DNA of 64,000 bases. Origin: an uncultured Gemmatimonadales bacterium (GTDB lineage: Bacteria > Gemmatimonadota > Gemmatimonadetes > JACCXV01 > JAHWKZ01). Below, piece by piece: positions 26,204 through 35,300 of the stretch. Below the pieces are notes generated by a model, which saw nothing but the letters and a program-made list of their open reading frames with translations, did no database searches and had not been told where the DNA came from. Positions within the stretch are counted from its first letter, which is position 1, and the number at the start of each line of letters is the position of its first letter. Made by a program: the position numbers and the translations under genes. The DNA lies in NCBI GenBank assembly GCA_947259315.1, contig CAMYLR010000031.1, positions 25,228-89,227 of the forward strand, read 5' to 3'.

Positions 26204-27682
26204 ATGACCGACGGCGCAGATCGAAAGAACCTGTTCGAGCGTTTTCTGAGCATCTTCACCGATGTACGGGCTGGCGAAGGGGCGCTGATCCTTCTCATGG
26301 CGCTCGACATCTTCCTGCTGCTGACCAGCTACTACTTGATCAAGCCGGTTCGCGAGGCGTTGATCTTGGCCGAGGGTGGGGCCGAGGCGAAGAGTTACCT
26401 GGTGGCGGCCATGGCTGTGCTGCTGTTCTTCCTGGTCGGTGCTTACGCGAAACTCGTCTCGCGCTACGAGCGGACGCGGCTGATCACCGTCGTCACGTCG
26501 TTCTTTATCGTCTGTCTGGTCGTCTTTTGGGCGCTCAGCCGGGCTGGGGTCCCGTACCTGGGGTACGCCTTCTTTATCTGGGTCGGGATCTTCAGCGTGA
26601 TGGTCGTCGCCCAGTTCTGGTCGTACGCCAACGACGTTTACAACAATGAAGCCGGGAAGCGGCTCTTCCCGCTGGTCGCATTCGGGGGCTCGTTCGGTGC
26701 GTTCGCCGGGGCGGGGATCGCCGAGCGGATGCTCGAGTACTTCAGCGTCTTCGAGATGCTGCTTTGGGCCGGGGCTGTGCTCGCGGTGTGCATCGGTCTG
26801 ACGATCGTGATCTCACGGCGGGTATGGGGCAAGGCCGCCCTCCAGGCCCGGCAACGGGAGATGACCGCCAAGCACAAGGCCGAGGCGGCAAAGGACGAAC
26901 CAGGGGAGAAGGAGAGTCTCGGGTTCGACCTGCTCCTCAAGCACAAGTATTTGGGCTACATAGCTCTATTGATCCTATTGCTGAACCTGGTCAACACGAC
27001 GGGTGAGTACATCCTCGGCAAGTTGGTCGAGAACTACGGCGCGGAACGCACAGAGCAAGTGGCGGCCGAGGCGACACAGGCCGGCGTCACCCTGTCGTTC
27101 GGGAACCGGGACTTCGGCGATCCCGCCGATGCCGACAATCAGCGCGAATACCAACGGTCCGTGATTGGCTCGTTCTACGCCAACTTCTTCCTGTGGGTCA
27201 ATCTGCTGGGGATGTTCATGCAGCTCTTCATCGTCAGCCGGTTGGTCAAGTATGGCGGAGTTCGAGCCGGCCTTATGTGGCTGCCGATCATCGCGCTGGG
27301 TACGTACGCGATCATCTTCTTCCTGCCGGCGATCCGGTTCGCCAGGCTCGGCAAGACGTTTGAGAACGCGTCTGACTACTCGGTCAACAAGACCACGATG
27401 CAGATGCTGTTCCTGCCGACTTCACGCGACATCAAGTACAAGGCGAAGCAGGTGATCGACAGCTTCTTCCACCGCATCGGCGACGTGTTCTCGGCGGTCA
27501 TCGTTTTCTTGGGAACGTCAGTCTTCGTGTTCGGACCGCGCGGGTTTGCGGTCTTCAATCTGCTCGTGATCGGGGTGTGGCTGTTTGTCGTGCTGCAGAT
27601 CGTGCGTGAGCACAAGGCGATCGAAGCCGGCCAGCGACCCGAGATCACGGGTGCGGAAGAAGAGGCACCGGTAGCGGCGTAG
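26204..27682 (+). CDS. NTT/Tlc-like (Npt1/Npt2) major facilitator transporter
   Basis: The protein has 492 residues and about twelve helices. The first helix region, LLLTSYYLIKPVREALILAE, and the later FWSYANDVYNNEAGKRLFPL are typical of the ADP/ATP carrier-like (NTT) branch of the major facilitator fold. Obligate intracellular bacteria use true NTTs to import ATP. Homologues in free-living bacteria, often called Npt1/Npt2 family, have unknown substrates. AGGAGG lies seven bases before the ATG at 26204, so that start is preferred over an ATG at 26198, which is too close. I would not infer ATP import or parasitism from this alone. Confidence 0.75.
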   Translation: MTDGADRKNLFERFLSIFTDVRAGEGALILLMALDIFLLLTSYYLIKPVREALILAEGGAEAKSYLVAAMAVLLFFLVGAYAKLVSRYERTRLITVVTSFFIVCLVVFWALSRAGVPYLGYAFFIWVGIFSVMVVAQFWSYANDVYNNEAGKRLFPLVAFGGSFGAFAGAGIAERMLEYFSVFEMLLWAGAVLAVCIGLTIVISRRVWGKAALQARQREMTAKHKAEAAKDEPGEKESLGFDLLLKHKYLGYIALLILLLNLVNTTGEYILGKLVENYGAERTEQVAAEATQAGVTLSFGNRDFGDPADADNQREYQRSVIGSFYANFFLWVNLLGMFMQLFIVSRLVKYGGVRAGLMWLPIIALGTYAIIFFLPAIRFARLGKTFENASDYSVNKTTMQMLFLPTSRDIKYKAKQVIDSFFHRIGDVFSAVIVFLGTSVFVFGPRGFAVFNLLVIGVWLFVVLQIVREHKAIEAGQRPEITGAEEEAPVAA

Positions 27683-27697
27683 GTACGAGAACAGCGC

Positions 27698-29923
27698 TTA
27701 CTGGAGCATGTCGCCGAACACGATTTCCTCGGCGGCCAGCACGAACGCCGTGGGCGGGAGCTCGCGTGTTTTGCCGATCATCTGCGTGTAGTACTCGAGG
27801 AAGTCGTCGCCGGGTTCTTGGAAGCCAAGCATCACCAGGTCGGCGTTCCGCGAGCTCTCGCGGAGGATCTCCTCGAACGGTCGGCCGTTGCCGACCAGCA
27901 CCTCCGGCGTCGCGCCGGTCCGAATCTGGCGCGTGATCTTCTCTAGGTTATTGCGAGCTCCCTGCGCAGCGGCGTCGTTCGGGACGATCATCTTCAGGCG
28001 CACCTCAGCCCCCCTCCACGCAAGACTCGTTTGCAGCAGGTAGGCCAGAATCACCATCAGCCCACCGTTTCTCTTGAGCCCGCCCCACCACACGTCGATT
28101 CGCCGGTGCATGCCGTAGCCGCGGTTCTCGGGATCACGAACGATCACCACGTTGCGCTTCGCTTCGTGGAAGTGAGCGATCATCTTGCAGTACCGATCGC
28201 GCTGGACCGGATCGGCGATGTCCCCGACCATGATCGTATTTGGCACCAGTGGTCCGAGCCCGTAGGCCTCGACCAACCGCTCGGCGCCGTCGAAATGGTT
28301 TGGCGCCGGAATGACGCGAACCAACGCTTGCACCCCTTGGCGAGTCAGGTATTCGTGGATGTTGACCGACATCGCTCGTCGACGATCAGCCGGGGTGGAG
28401 TCGGCCGGCACGACGGTCGCAACCGTCATGAGCGCTTTGTTGTGGGTGATCGAATTGGCCAGATCGATCAGGCGCCAGCGTCGCTTGGGAGCTCCCGAGA
28501 GGACGAGGATGTGCGGGCGCCAGTTCTTGGGGCTCGGTTGATCAGTGGGTGCGCCGATTCGCAAAAGGCCGGCGCGCGCAACCGCCATCCAGATACCGCG
28601 GCGGACGTCACCCCAGGTCGCCTTGATATCGCGACGCTCCAGCCAGACAAAGACCGCGATGACGAACACCGCTGCGATGCCCGTCGCCCAGGCATTGATC
28701 AACACCATGACCACGATGCACCCGATGGCGCCGTACAGTGACAGTGACCAGTGAGTCTTGAAAACCGGACGGAACGAGGGGTTTCCGATAAAGCGTTCGA
28801 TACCGGCCGCGACATTCAATACGCCGTAGGTCGTCAGGAAGAACATGGTGAGGATTGGCGCGATGATGTTCAGGTTGCCGAAGTAGACGGCGATGAGCGC
28901 TAGCGCCAGCGTGAGGGCGGTAGCCGCCCGCGGTTCGTCGTCGGGGCCGCTGCCGCGACCGAGATAGCGGAACGGGCGTGGCAGGATGCCGTCACGTGCG
29001 AGCGCCTGGAGCACCCGAGGCGCGCCGAGAATGCTGCCCACCGCGCTCGACAACGCAGCCCCCCAAAGACCGAGCAGTATAGCGTCGCCCCACAACGAGA
29101 CTCGACGCATAACGAGCGGGTCTTCGACCAGCGTGACCGGGTCCACCCGGCTGGCGAGGATGACCGGGATCGTCATGTAGATGAACCATCCGGCACCGAT
29201 GGCCGCCAAAGTGCCCTTGGGGATCGACCGGGCCGGGTCCTTTAGATCGCCCGACATGTTGACACCCGCCATGATGCCGGTCACGGCTGGGAAGAAGACC
29301 GCGAACACGACCCAGAAATCCTCGCGCGGCCGGTCGGGCGCATCCCACATCTCGGCTGGCGCGTCGGGCAGCGGGCTTCCGAACGCCAGCGAGAAGAGCG
29401 ACAAAGCGATCAGGATCATGACGACGTACTGGGCGCGGATCGCCGCCCGAGCCGAGGTCAGCGCCAGGACGGCGACGAATAGCGTTGCCACCACACCGAC
29501 CGAGCGCGGGTCCAAGATCGGGAAGATGCTCACCAGGCTCTCCGCGAACCCGACGGTGTAGAGCGCCACCGAGAGCGCCTGCGCGAGATACAGCGGGATC
29601 CCCACCGCGCCGCCGGCTTCGATGCCGAGCGAACGGCTGATCATGTAGTAAGCGCCGCCGGTCTTGACGGGCTGATCGGTGGCGATGGCGGCGATCGAGA
29701 GCGCGGTGAGATAGGTGATCAATGTCGCCAGGGTCACGATCCCGAGGGTCGCCGTAAGCCCGACGTTGCCGACCACCCAACCCGAACGCAGGTACATGAG
29801 AACGCCGAGAATCGTGAGCAGCGACGGGGTGAAGACCCCCGAGAACGTACCTAGCCCACGCTCCTCCGGAGCTTCGCTCCCGGTGGGCTTTAGGGTCGGA
29901 CGTCGGAGGGGAAGTGAGATCAT
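27698..29923 (-). CDS. SLC12 (cation-chloride cotransporter)-like APC superfamily transporter
   Basis: The 741-residue protein has an N-terminal twelve-helix amino acid-polyamine-organocation core. It begins GTFSGVFTPSLLTILGVLMY and includes SGWVVGNVGL, TGGAYYMISRSLG and GVNMSGDLKDPARSIPKGT, close to eukaryotic Na-K-Cl cotransporters. A soluble C-terminal domain of about 280 residues (ILVLSGAPKRRWRLIDLANS onward) also resembles the SLC12 C-terminus and universal-stress-like folds. Bacterial members probably move ions or amino acids; ion coupling is not known. The gene is convergent with the NTT-like gene, 15 bases apart. Confidence 0.82.
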   Translation of the reverse strand: MISLPLRRPTLKPTGSEAPEERGLGTFSGVFTPSLLTILGVLMYLRSGWVVGNVGLTATLGIVTLATLITYLTALSIAAIATDQPVKTGGAYYMISRSLGIEAGGAVGIPLYLAQALSVALYTVGFAESLVSIFPILDPRSVGVVATLFVAVLALTSARAAIRAQYVVMILIALSLFSLAFGSPLPDAPAEMWDAPDRPREDFWVVFAVFFPAVTGIMAGVNMSGDLKDPARSIPKGTLAAIGAGWFIYMTIPVILASRVDPVTLVEDPLVMRRVSLWGDAILLGLWGAALSSAVGSILGAPRVLQALARDGILPRPFRYLGRGSGPDDEPRAATALTLALALIAVYFGNLNIIAPILTMFFLTTYGVLNVAAGIERFIGNPSFRPVFKTHWSLSLYGAIGCIVVMVLINAWATGIAAVFVIAVFVWLERRDIKATWGDVRRGIWMAVARAGLLRIGAPTDQPSPKNWRPHILVLSGAPKRRWRLIDLANSITHNKALMTVATVVPADSTPADRRRAMSVNIHEYLTRQGVQALVRVIPAPNHFDGAERLVEAYGLGPLVPNTIMVGDIADPVQRDRYCKMIAHFHEAKRNVVIVRDPENRGYGMHRRIDVWWGGLKRNGGLMVILAYLLQTSLAWRGAEVRLKMIVPNDAAAQGARNNLEKITRQIRTGATPEVLVGNGRPFEEILRESSRNADLVMLGFQEPGDDFLEYYTQMIGKTRELPPTAFVLAAEEIVFGDMLQ

Positions 29924-29967
29924 GCCAGATCGCCAGGCATATCGGTCACTAGCTAGGTTTGGGTCTC

Positions 29968-30419
29968 ATGCCAGAGTCGGAACGAACGCAAGAAGCGATC
30001 CTCTTTCTGTGTGTCGCCAACTCAGCCCGCAGCCAGATGGCCGAGGGGCTGGCGCGATCGATGATCGATGGCCGCGTCGAGATCTATAGTGCCGGTTCCG
30101 AGCCAACTATGGTAAACCCGCTCGCGATCCGCGTCATGGCCGAGAGATCGGGATCGATCTGTCGACGCAGCGGTCGAAATCGGTCGATGACGTACCACTG
30201 GACCGCGTCGGCACCGTGGTGACTTTGTGCGCGGAAGAGGTTTGCCCGGTACTGCCAGGAGTCGAGACTCACCACTGGCCACTCCCGGACCCGGCCGCTG
30301 TGACGGGAGATGAAAACGATCGTCTGGCTGCTTTCCGGTTTGTGCGCGAAGAGATCCGCACCCGGTTGGAAGCATCGCTCTCAATGCTCACCGGAAACGC
30401 GGAATCCAGCGGGGCGTAG
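29968..30419 (+). pseudogene. ArsC/low-molecular-weight phosphatase family gene with a frameshift
   Basis: Frame 1 from ATG 29968 encodes the P-loop [20 protein letters not shown] and [18 protein letters not shown], the start of an arsenate reductase/LMW phosphotyrosine phosphatase. After GAGAGATCGGGATCGATCTG (around 30145) this frame loses the family pattern and stops at 30222. Reading two bases later restores it: [15 protein letters not shown], then [15 protein letters not shown] and HWPLPDPAAVTGDE. The simplest explanation is a duplicated GA in GAGAGATC, a two-base insertion. The intact product would be about 150 residues. It may be a true pseudogene or an assembly error. The last 32 bases overlap the convergent methyltransferase gene. 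Confidence 0.75.
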
Positions 30420-30873
30420 AGTCGAAGTACCGTTCGTAGCTCGATCCAAACCGGCGCTTGAGCCCGGGCTCCTCGTAAAGGGTAACGAATAGGTGGACAA
30501 AGAGTGAGAGCGCGGCCGTGAGCGCAATCATTCCTGGTGAGCGGTTGGCAAGACCGAACCCGAACAGAAGCGTCAGTCCGCCGATATACATCGGGTTTCG
30601 CGTCCAACGGTACGGGCCGGCGGCGACGAAGTCGCGCGGCGGATCGAATAACGCCGGTGTACCGTGGCCCCGAATGACGAACGTGCCGATACAAATTAGC
30701 CCCAGCGTCGCTCCGGCAACCATCAGCACGACACCCGGCAGCCAGGTCCACCCCGGGAGCGGCCCGCCGAGCTGCGGGTCGAGTGCTCGAGATTGCAGGG
30801 CGATCCAGCCGTACGCGAGCACGAACGCGGACGCGTAGACCAGGGACCTGAGTGCGATAAAGAGCGAGCCCAC
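30388..30873 (-). CDS. Isoprenylcysteine carboxyl methyltransferase-like membrane protein
   Basis: This 161-residue protein has four or five hydrophobic helices. The ICMT-type SAM-binding blocks are GPYRWTRNPMYIGGLTL and YEEPGLKRRFGSSYERYF. It differs from the protein at 1636-2085 in its longer N-terminal helical region. Substrate unknown; family members methylate carboxyl groups or lipid amines. Its 3' end overlaps the end of the broken ArsC-like gene on the opposite strand. Confidence 0.78.
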   Translation of the reverse strand: MGSLFIALRSLVYASAFVLAYGWIALQSRALDPQLGGPLPGWTWLPGVVLMVAGATLGLICIGTFVIRGHGTPALFDPPRDFVAAGPYRWTRNPMYIGGLTLLFGFGLANRSPGMIALTAALSLFVHLFVTLYEEPGLKRRFGSSYERYFDSTPRWIPRFR

Positions 30874-31059
30874 CGTTCACAGTCTTATTCGCCCGCTACA
30901 CAGTCGGCAACCGTGTGGACGGGCAGGGTGGTTGCCGCCGCCGCCGCCGTTGTCTAGGGTGTAAAGCGCGTTCGGCCCGGTTCCTGCTTGTTTGGCAACC
31001 GGCCCTCGACCCGCGAGGGTCCATTGTAGCCAATCGTACCAGAAAGGACTGCACGAAGC

Positions 31060-31893
31060 GTGTTTTGTCACCCGATTATCTCATTGCGCGGATCGCTCGC
31101 GCTGGTGTTCGCGCTGCTGCTGGGAGGACCGGCGGTGTTGTCGGCACAGCAGCTCAATCCTTTCGACGAGCCTGAACCAGTGGAAGACCCGCTCCCGCTG
31201 GCGATCGGCAACGCTTGGACCTACACCGGTGACGTCTGGTGGGCGCCACCCAACTCGCGAACGGTGTATCGCGAGAACGTCAAGTGGAAGATGGAGATCA
31301 CCGATATCGTCGAGCGTGACGGGCTCCGTGCGGCGGTGATCAAGGGTCATCCGCAAGACTTGATGTTGTACGAGGAGGGCCGGGAGCAAGGCGACTACCT
31401 CTTGATCGCGACCGACAGCGGCAAGTACTACCTGCTCGATGGGGAGCGCGCCACGGCGGCGCTCGATCAGGTTCGGGATCCAACCGACCCGCTGATCGAC
31501 TTGGTCGATGACCCCGATCTGGTCCTCGATCTACCGCTTTTCGTCGGCAAGCGTTTCTGCTCTGCCAAGGAGCTGCTGCGGCCCGACAGGCTGAACTGTT
31601 GGACGGTGTCCGACGAACAGATCACGACGCTGCCCGGCGTCGCGGGTGTGATCGCAAACGAGGAGACGACCTCGTTCTTGCTGACGCACCGTACCAAGGC
31701 CAATCACGCGATCTGGAACTTCGTTCCCGGGGTCGGGTTCACGTCGTTCTCGTTTGGAACGCGCGGCGAGCCATCGGCGGTCGAGCTCGTGCTGTTCAAG
31801 GTCGAGCTCCGGTCCGGCGATGACGATTCGATGGCTGCGGACGAGGCCACCGGGGAATCGGCCGCCGGGCCGACGTCCACCCCGCCTCAGTAG
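31060..31893 (+). CDS. Secreted hypothetical protein, 277 residues
   Basis: No family is recognised. A GTG at 31060 (upstream AGAAAGGA) starts a signal peptide ([20 protein letters not shown]). The mature protein looks beta-rich: [49 protein letters not shown] and [13 protein letters not shown]. The motif GNAWTY resembles that of other secreted proteins of unknown function with an early G-N-x-W-x-Y element. Two Cys ([16 protein letters not shown]) could form a disulfide. The C-terminus is a low-complexity Ala/Thr/Ser/Pro tail. The 186-base gap upstream holds no recognised feature. Confidence 0.7.
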   Translation: MFCHPIISLRGSLALVFALLLGGPAVLSAQQLNPFDEPEPVEDPLPLAIGNAWTYTGDVWWAPPNSRTVYRENVKWKMEITDIVERDGLRAAVIKGHPQDLMLYEEGREQGDYLLIATDSGKYYLLDGERATAALDQVRDPTDPLIDLVDDPDLVLDLPLFVGKRFCSAKELLRPDRLNCWTVSDEQITTLPGVAGVIANEETTSFLLTHRTKANHAIWNFVPGVGFTSFSFGTRGEPSAVELVLFKVELRSGDDDSMAADEATGESAAGPTSTPPQ

Positions 31894-31945
31894 GGGTAAT
31901 TCCCCACCCCCCACCAGGGGTAAAACCCCACTCCCAGGTACCTGG
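31893..31945. repeat. Three closely spaced hairpin-forming inverted repeats before the glutamate dehydrogenase gene
   Basis: GGGG-TAATT-CCCC lies at 31893-31905, GGGGT-AAA-ACCCC at 31917-31929 and the perfect palindrome CCAGGTACCTGG at 31934-31945. The first two share the GGGGTAA core. They begin at the stop codon of the upstream gene. They could be a terminator for it, an operator array, or both; no T-run follows. Function is not established. Confidence 0.45.
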
Positions 31946-32011
31946 CCAGGCGCTAGATTCGTAGCGCTCGGATATCCGTCCACATCTCATACGAGAGGAT
32001 CAGGAGCGGGG

Positions 32012-33305
32012 ATGAACATCGACGATTTCATGGAGTGGGTCGTTCGGCGCAGTGACGCCGAGCCGGAGTTCCACCAGGCGGTGCGGGAGTTCGCTGAGAA
32101 CGTGATCCCGTTTGTAGAAGACAATCCGGAATACAAGAAACCCCGCATCCTGGAGCGAATGACCGAGCCAGACCGGGTCATCATGTTCCGCGTCGCGTGG
32201 GAATCCGACGACGGCGTCTTTCATGTCAATCGCGGCTATCGAGTTCAGTTCAACAACGCCATCGGGCCCTACAAGGGTGGATTGCGGTTCGACCCGTCCG
32301 TCAATCTCAGCATTCTCAAGTTCCTGGGATTCGAGCAGTGTTTCAAGAATAGCCTGACGACGTTACCGATGGGTGGCGGCAAAGGCGGCGCTGATTTCGA
32401 TCCCAAGGGTCGGTCGGATGCGGAGATCATGCGGTTCTGCCAATCGTTCATGAGCGGTCTCTTCCGTTACATCGGAGAGGACGTCGACGTTCCGGCCGGT
32501 GATATCGGTGTGGGGGCGCGCGAGATCGGCTACTTGTTCGGCCAGTACAAGCGGCTTCGCAATGAGTTCACCGGAGCGATAACCGGTAAGGGCACGGCTT
32601 ACGGTGGGAGCCTGTTGCGTCCCGAGGCGACCGGGTACGGTTGCGTTTACTTCGCGAACGAAATGCTCAAAACCGAGAATGATGGGCTCGAGGGGAAGAC
32701 GTGTGTCGTCTCCGGCTCAGGGAACGTCGCGCAATGTTACGCTGTCCGATCGCGGAGGGTTCATCTACGAGCCGGACGGGTTCACCAAAGAGCGATTGGA
32801 TTGGGTGATGGATCTCAAGACAAAGCGCCACGGTACTCTTGAAGAGTACGTCAAAGAGTTTGGCAGCGAGTACCACCGGGAGGAGAAAGTCTGGGGTGTC
32901 TCGTGCGATCTCGCTTTTCCATGCGCCACACAGAATGAGATCCAGCTCGACGACGCCAAGGCCCTCGTGAAGAACGGCTGTAAGGTGGTCTCGGAAGGTG
33001 CGAATATGCCGGTCCACTTTGATGCCGCGGAGGTTATCGCGGCATCCGGGGTCGTGCTTGCGCCTGGGAAAGCGGCCAACGCCGGTGGCGTCGCGATCTC
33101 GGGACTCGAGATGACTCAGAACGCGATTCGGATGAGCTGGACGCGTGACGAGATCGACCAGCGTCTACAGAAGATCATGCGCAGCATCCACGAGCAGTGC
33201 GTAGAATACGGCCAGGACAACGGCCGCGTCGACTATGTGAAGGGCGCCAATGTGGCCGGTTTCATCAAGGTCGCCGACGCCATGCTCGCTTACGGCGTCG
33301 TGTAG
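32012..33305 (+). pseudogene. gdhA: Hexameric-type glutamate dehydrogenase gene with an internal out-of-frame deletion
   Basis: The first frame (ATG 32012, upstream GGAGCGGGG) encodes family I glutamate dehydrogenase through [15 protein letters not shown], the catalytic-Lys region [15 protein letters not shown] and the nucleotide-binding start [10 protein letters not shown]. It then breaks near 32735. The rest continues in another frame as [19 protein letters not shown] and reaches the normal end at 33305. Against typical GdhA, about 12 residues of the first Rossmann helix are missing. The frame change requires a loss of 3n+2 bases, so a 38-base deletion fits best. Unless this is an assembly error, the enzyme (2-oxoglutarate plus ammonia to glutamate) is inactive. 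The 3' end overlaps the antiporter gene on the other strand by 16 bases. Confidence 0.8.
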
Positions 33306-35272
33306 GCCTCGAGCAACTCCTGCGCAGCGCGCCGCTCCTCTAGCGTGCCGAGAACTGCGACCCGGTCACCGGGTCGCAGTTTCGTTTCGGCTCCTGGGTT
33401 GGCGTTGCCTCGACGACCTCGTGCGGTCGCGATCACGGTAGCTCCGGAGCGGGTTCGGATTTGGAGCTCGCCGATCGATCGTTCGCCAACCCGGGAGCTC
33501 GAGGGAACCCGGATCCACTGGATGGCAGTGTTGCTTTGGGACGTGCCGAGGTCCGAGAGGATTTCGGTGTACCGCTTCGAGAGCCCGCCCGCCCGAATGG
33601 GACCGTACATCTCTTCTCTGACCACATCGCTGAAAATCTGGATGTCAGCCGGTGACTTGTCGTACGCGACCAGCACTTGACGCGCCATCTCGAGACCGGC
33701 CTCGAGTTCGGGTTGCACGACTTCGTGAATGCCGAGGTCGGCGAGTTCGACGAGCTCGACCGGGTTGCGAGCTGTGGCGACGATGTGGGCCGCAGGGTTG
33801 ATCCTTCTCACGTGCTTGACGACCGCGCGTGTCGTCGTGATGTCGTGAACGGCGACCAACACGAGTCGGGCCTGATCCGCGTGCGCCGCTGCCAGTACCT
33901 CGGGCCGTGAAGCGTCACCCCAGACGACGTCAAACCCGAGCGTACGAGCGACTTCGGAGAGGGCATGGTTGAGCTCCACTATCGTGAACGGGACTTCGAT
34001 CTGTCGCATGACTTCTGCTGCGGGACGCCCCGTCCGACCGTACCCGACGATGACGGTGTGGTCGTGTGTGTCCTCCAACGCGGCGGCTACTGGAGCGGCC
34101 ACAGGTTCACGAGCGAAACGTGACGCCACACGGTGAAGCGGCGTGGCCGCCCGGAAGAGACCCGGCGAAAGGACCATCGTCGCCAGCGCGACGGTTAGCG
34201 CGAGCGCGTAGTGATCATCGGACAGCCCTCCAGTGCTGACCCCGGTGCGCGCCAGCAAGAACGAGAACTCCCCCATCTGGGCAAGGCCGAGGCCGACGAG
34301 CCATGGTTCAACTCCTCGGCGGCCGAACACCCTTGCCAACGAGCCGCACACCACGGCTTTCAGTACGACGACAAAGATGATCGTGGCGATGACCACCGGC
34401 AGGTTGGCGAGCAGGTAGCGGGGATCGAAGAGCATCCCAGCCGAGGCGAAGAAAAGCAGTCCAAACACGTCTCGCAGCGGAACGATGTCACCGACCGCCT
34501 GGTGAGCAAACTCCGACTCGCTGAGCACCATGCCGGCGACGAAGGACCCAAAAGCGAATGACAACCCGAACAAATGCGTTCCGTAACCGATGCCGACACC
34601 CAGCGCCATGACGGTTATCAGAAACAGCTCGCGGGATCCCCAGCGCGCGATCCGGCGCAGCAGGAAGGGCATCACACGGGTGCCGATCAGGATCATCGCC
34701 GCCAGGAAGACGGCTGCCCGCAAGAACGTCAGGGCGACCTCATCAAACGCGCCTCCCACGTCTGAAACGCGCGGCAAGATGATCAGCATCGGGGCGACCG
34801 CGAGATCTTGCACTACCAGCAGACCGACCATCGCGCGCCCGGCGACGGCGTCCGCCTTGCCCTCGTTCAGCAACAGTTTGAGCACGACCATCGTGCTCGA
34901 GAGCGAGATCATCGCCCCCATCCACAGCGCTGGGATGCGCTCCCAACCGAGAATCGACTCAGCGAAAACCACTCCAAGGATCCCCGTGACGAGGATCTGG
35001 ATCGGACCGCCGATGAGAGCCAGGCGACGCACGCGAACGAGGTCGCCAAAGCGAAGCTCAAGACCGAGCGCAAAAAGCAGCAGTGCTATGCCAATCTCGG
35101 CGAGAAGTTCAATGTCGCGGATCTCGACAACGGTGGGTCCGGCCGTATGCGGCCCGACCGCGACACCGGCGAGGATGTAGCCCACAAGGAGCGGCTGGCC
35201 GAGGCGGTGCGCGATCGCGCCACCGATCACGCCGGCTACAACGATCAGAACGAGGTCAGCAGCGATGCCCAT
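33290..35272 (-). CDS. CPA2-family monovalent cation:proton antiporter with RCK domains (KefB/YbaL type)
   Basis: At 660 residues the protein has an N-terminal membrane antiporter domain (about 1-390): HRLGQPLLVGYILAGVAVGP, LLLFALGLELRFGDL and SLSSTMVVLKLLLNEGKAD. A TrkA-N/RCK_N domain follows at about 405-525 with VIVGYGRTGRPAAEVM, then a TrkA-C-like domain near 570-655 (IGELQIRTRSGATVIA). Such proteins exchange K+ or Na+ for H+ under nucleotide or redox control by the RCK part. No glutathione-gating motif is clear. The gene is codirectional with the calcium/sodium antiporter gene upstream of it. Confidence 0.9.
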   Translation of the reverse strand: MGIAADLVLIVVAGVIGGAIAHRLGQPLLVGYILAGVAVGPHTAGPTVVEIRDIELLAEIGIALLLFALGLELRFGDLVRVRRLALIGGPIQILVTGILGVVFAESILGWERIPALWMGAMISLSSTMVVLKLLLNEGKADAVAGRAMVGLLVVQDLAVAPMLIILPRVSDVGGAFDEVALTFLRAAVFLAAMILIGTRVMPFLLRRIARWGSRELFLITVMALGVGIGYGTHLFGLSFAFGSFVAGMVLSESEFAHQAVGDIVPLRDVFGLLFFASAGMLFDPRYLLANLPVVIATIIFVVVLKAVVCGSLARVFGRRGVEPWLVGLGLAQMGEFSFLLARTGVSTGGLSDDHYALALTVALATMVLSPGLFRAATPLHRVASRFAREPVAAPVAAALEDTHDHTVIVGYGRTGRPAAEVMRQIEVPFTIVELNHALSEVARTLGFDVVWGDASRPEVLAAAHADQARLVLVAVHDITTTRAVVKHVRRINPAAHIVATARNPVELVELADLGIHEVVQPELEAGLEMARQVLVAYDKSPADIQIFSDVVREEMYGPIRAGGLSKRYTEILSDLGTSQSNTAIQWIRVPSSSRVGERSIGELQIRTRSGATVIATARGRRGNANPGAETKLRPGDRVAVLGTLEERRAAQELLEAYTTP

Positions 35273-35300
35273 TAATTCAACAGGTTGAGTCGATTATGAT

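Noticed and set aside
31893-31945. CRISPR or tandem repeat array
   Set aside because: Only two short similar hairpins and one palindrome, with no regular repeats or spacers.
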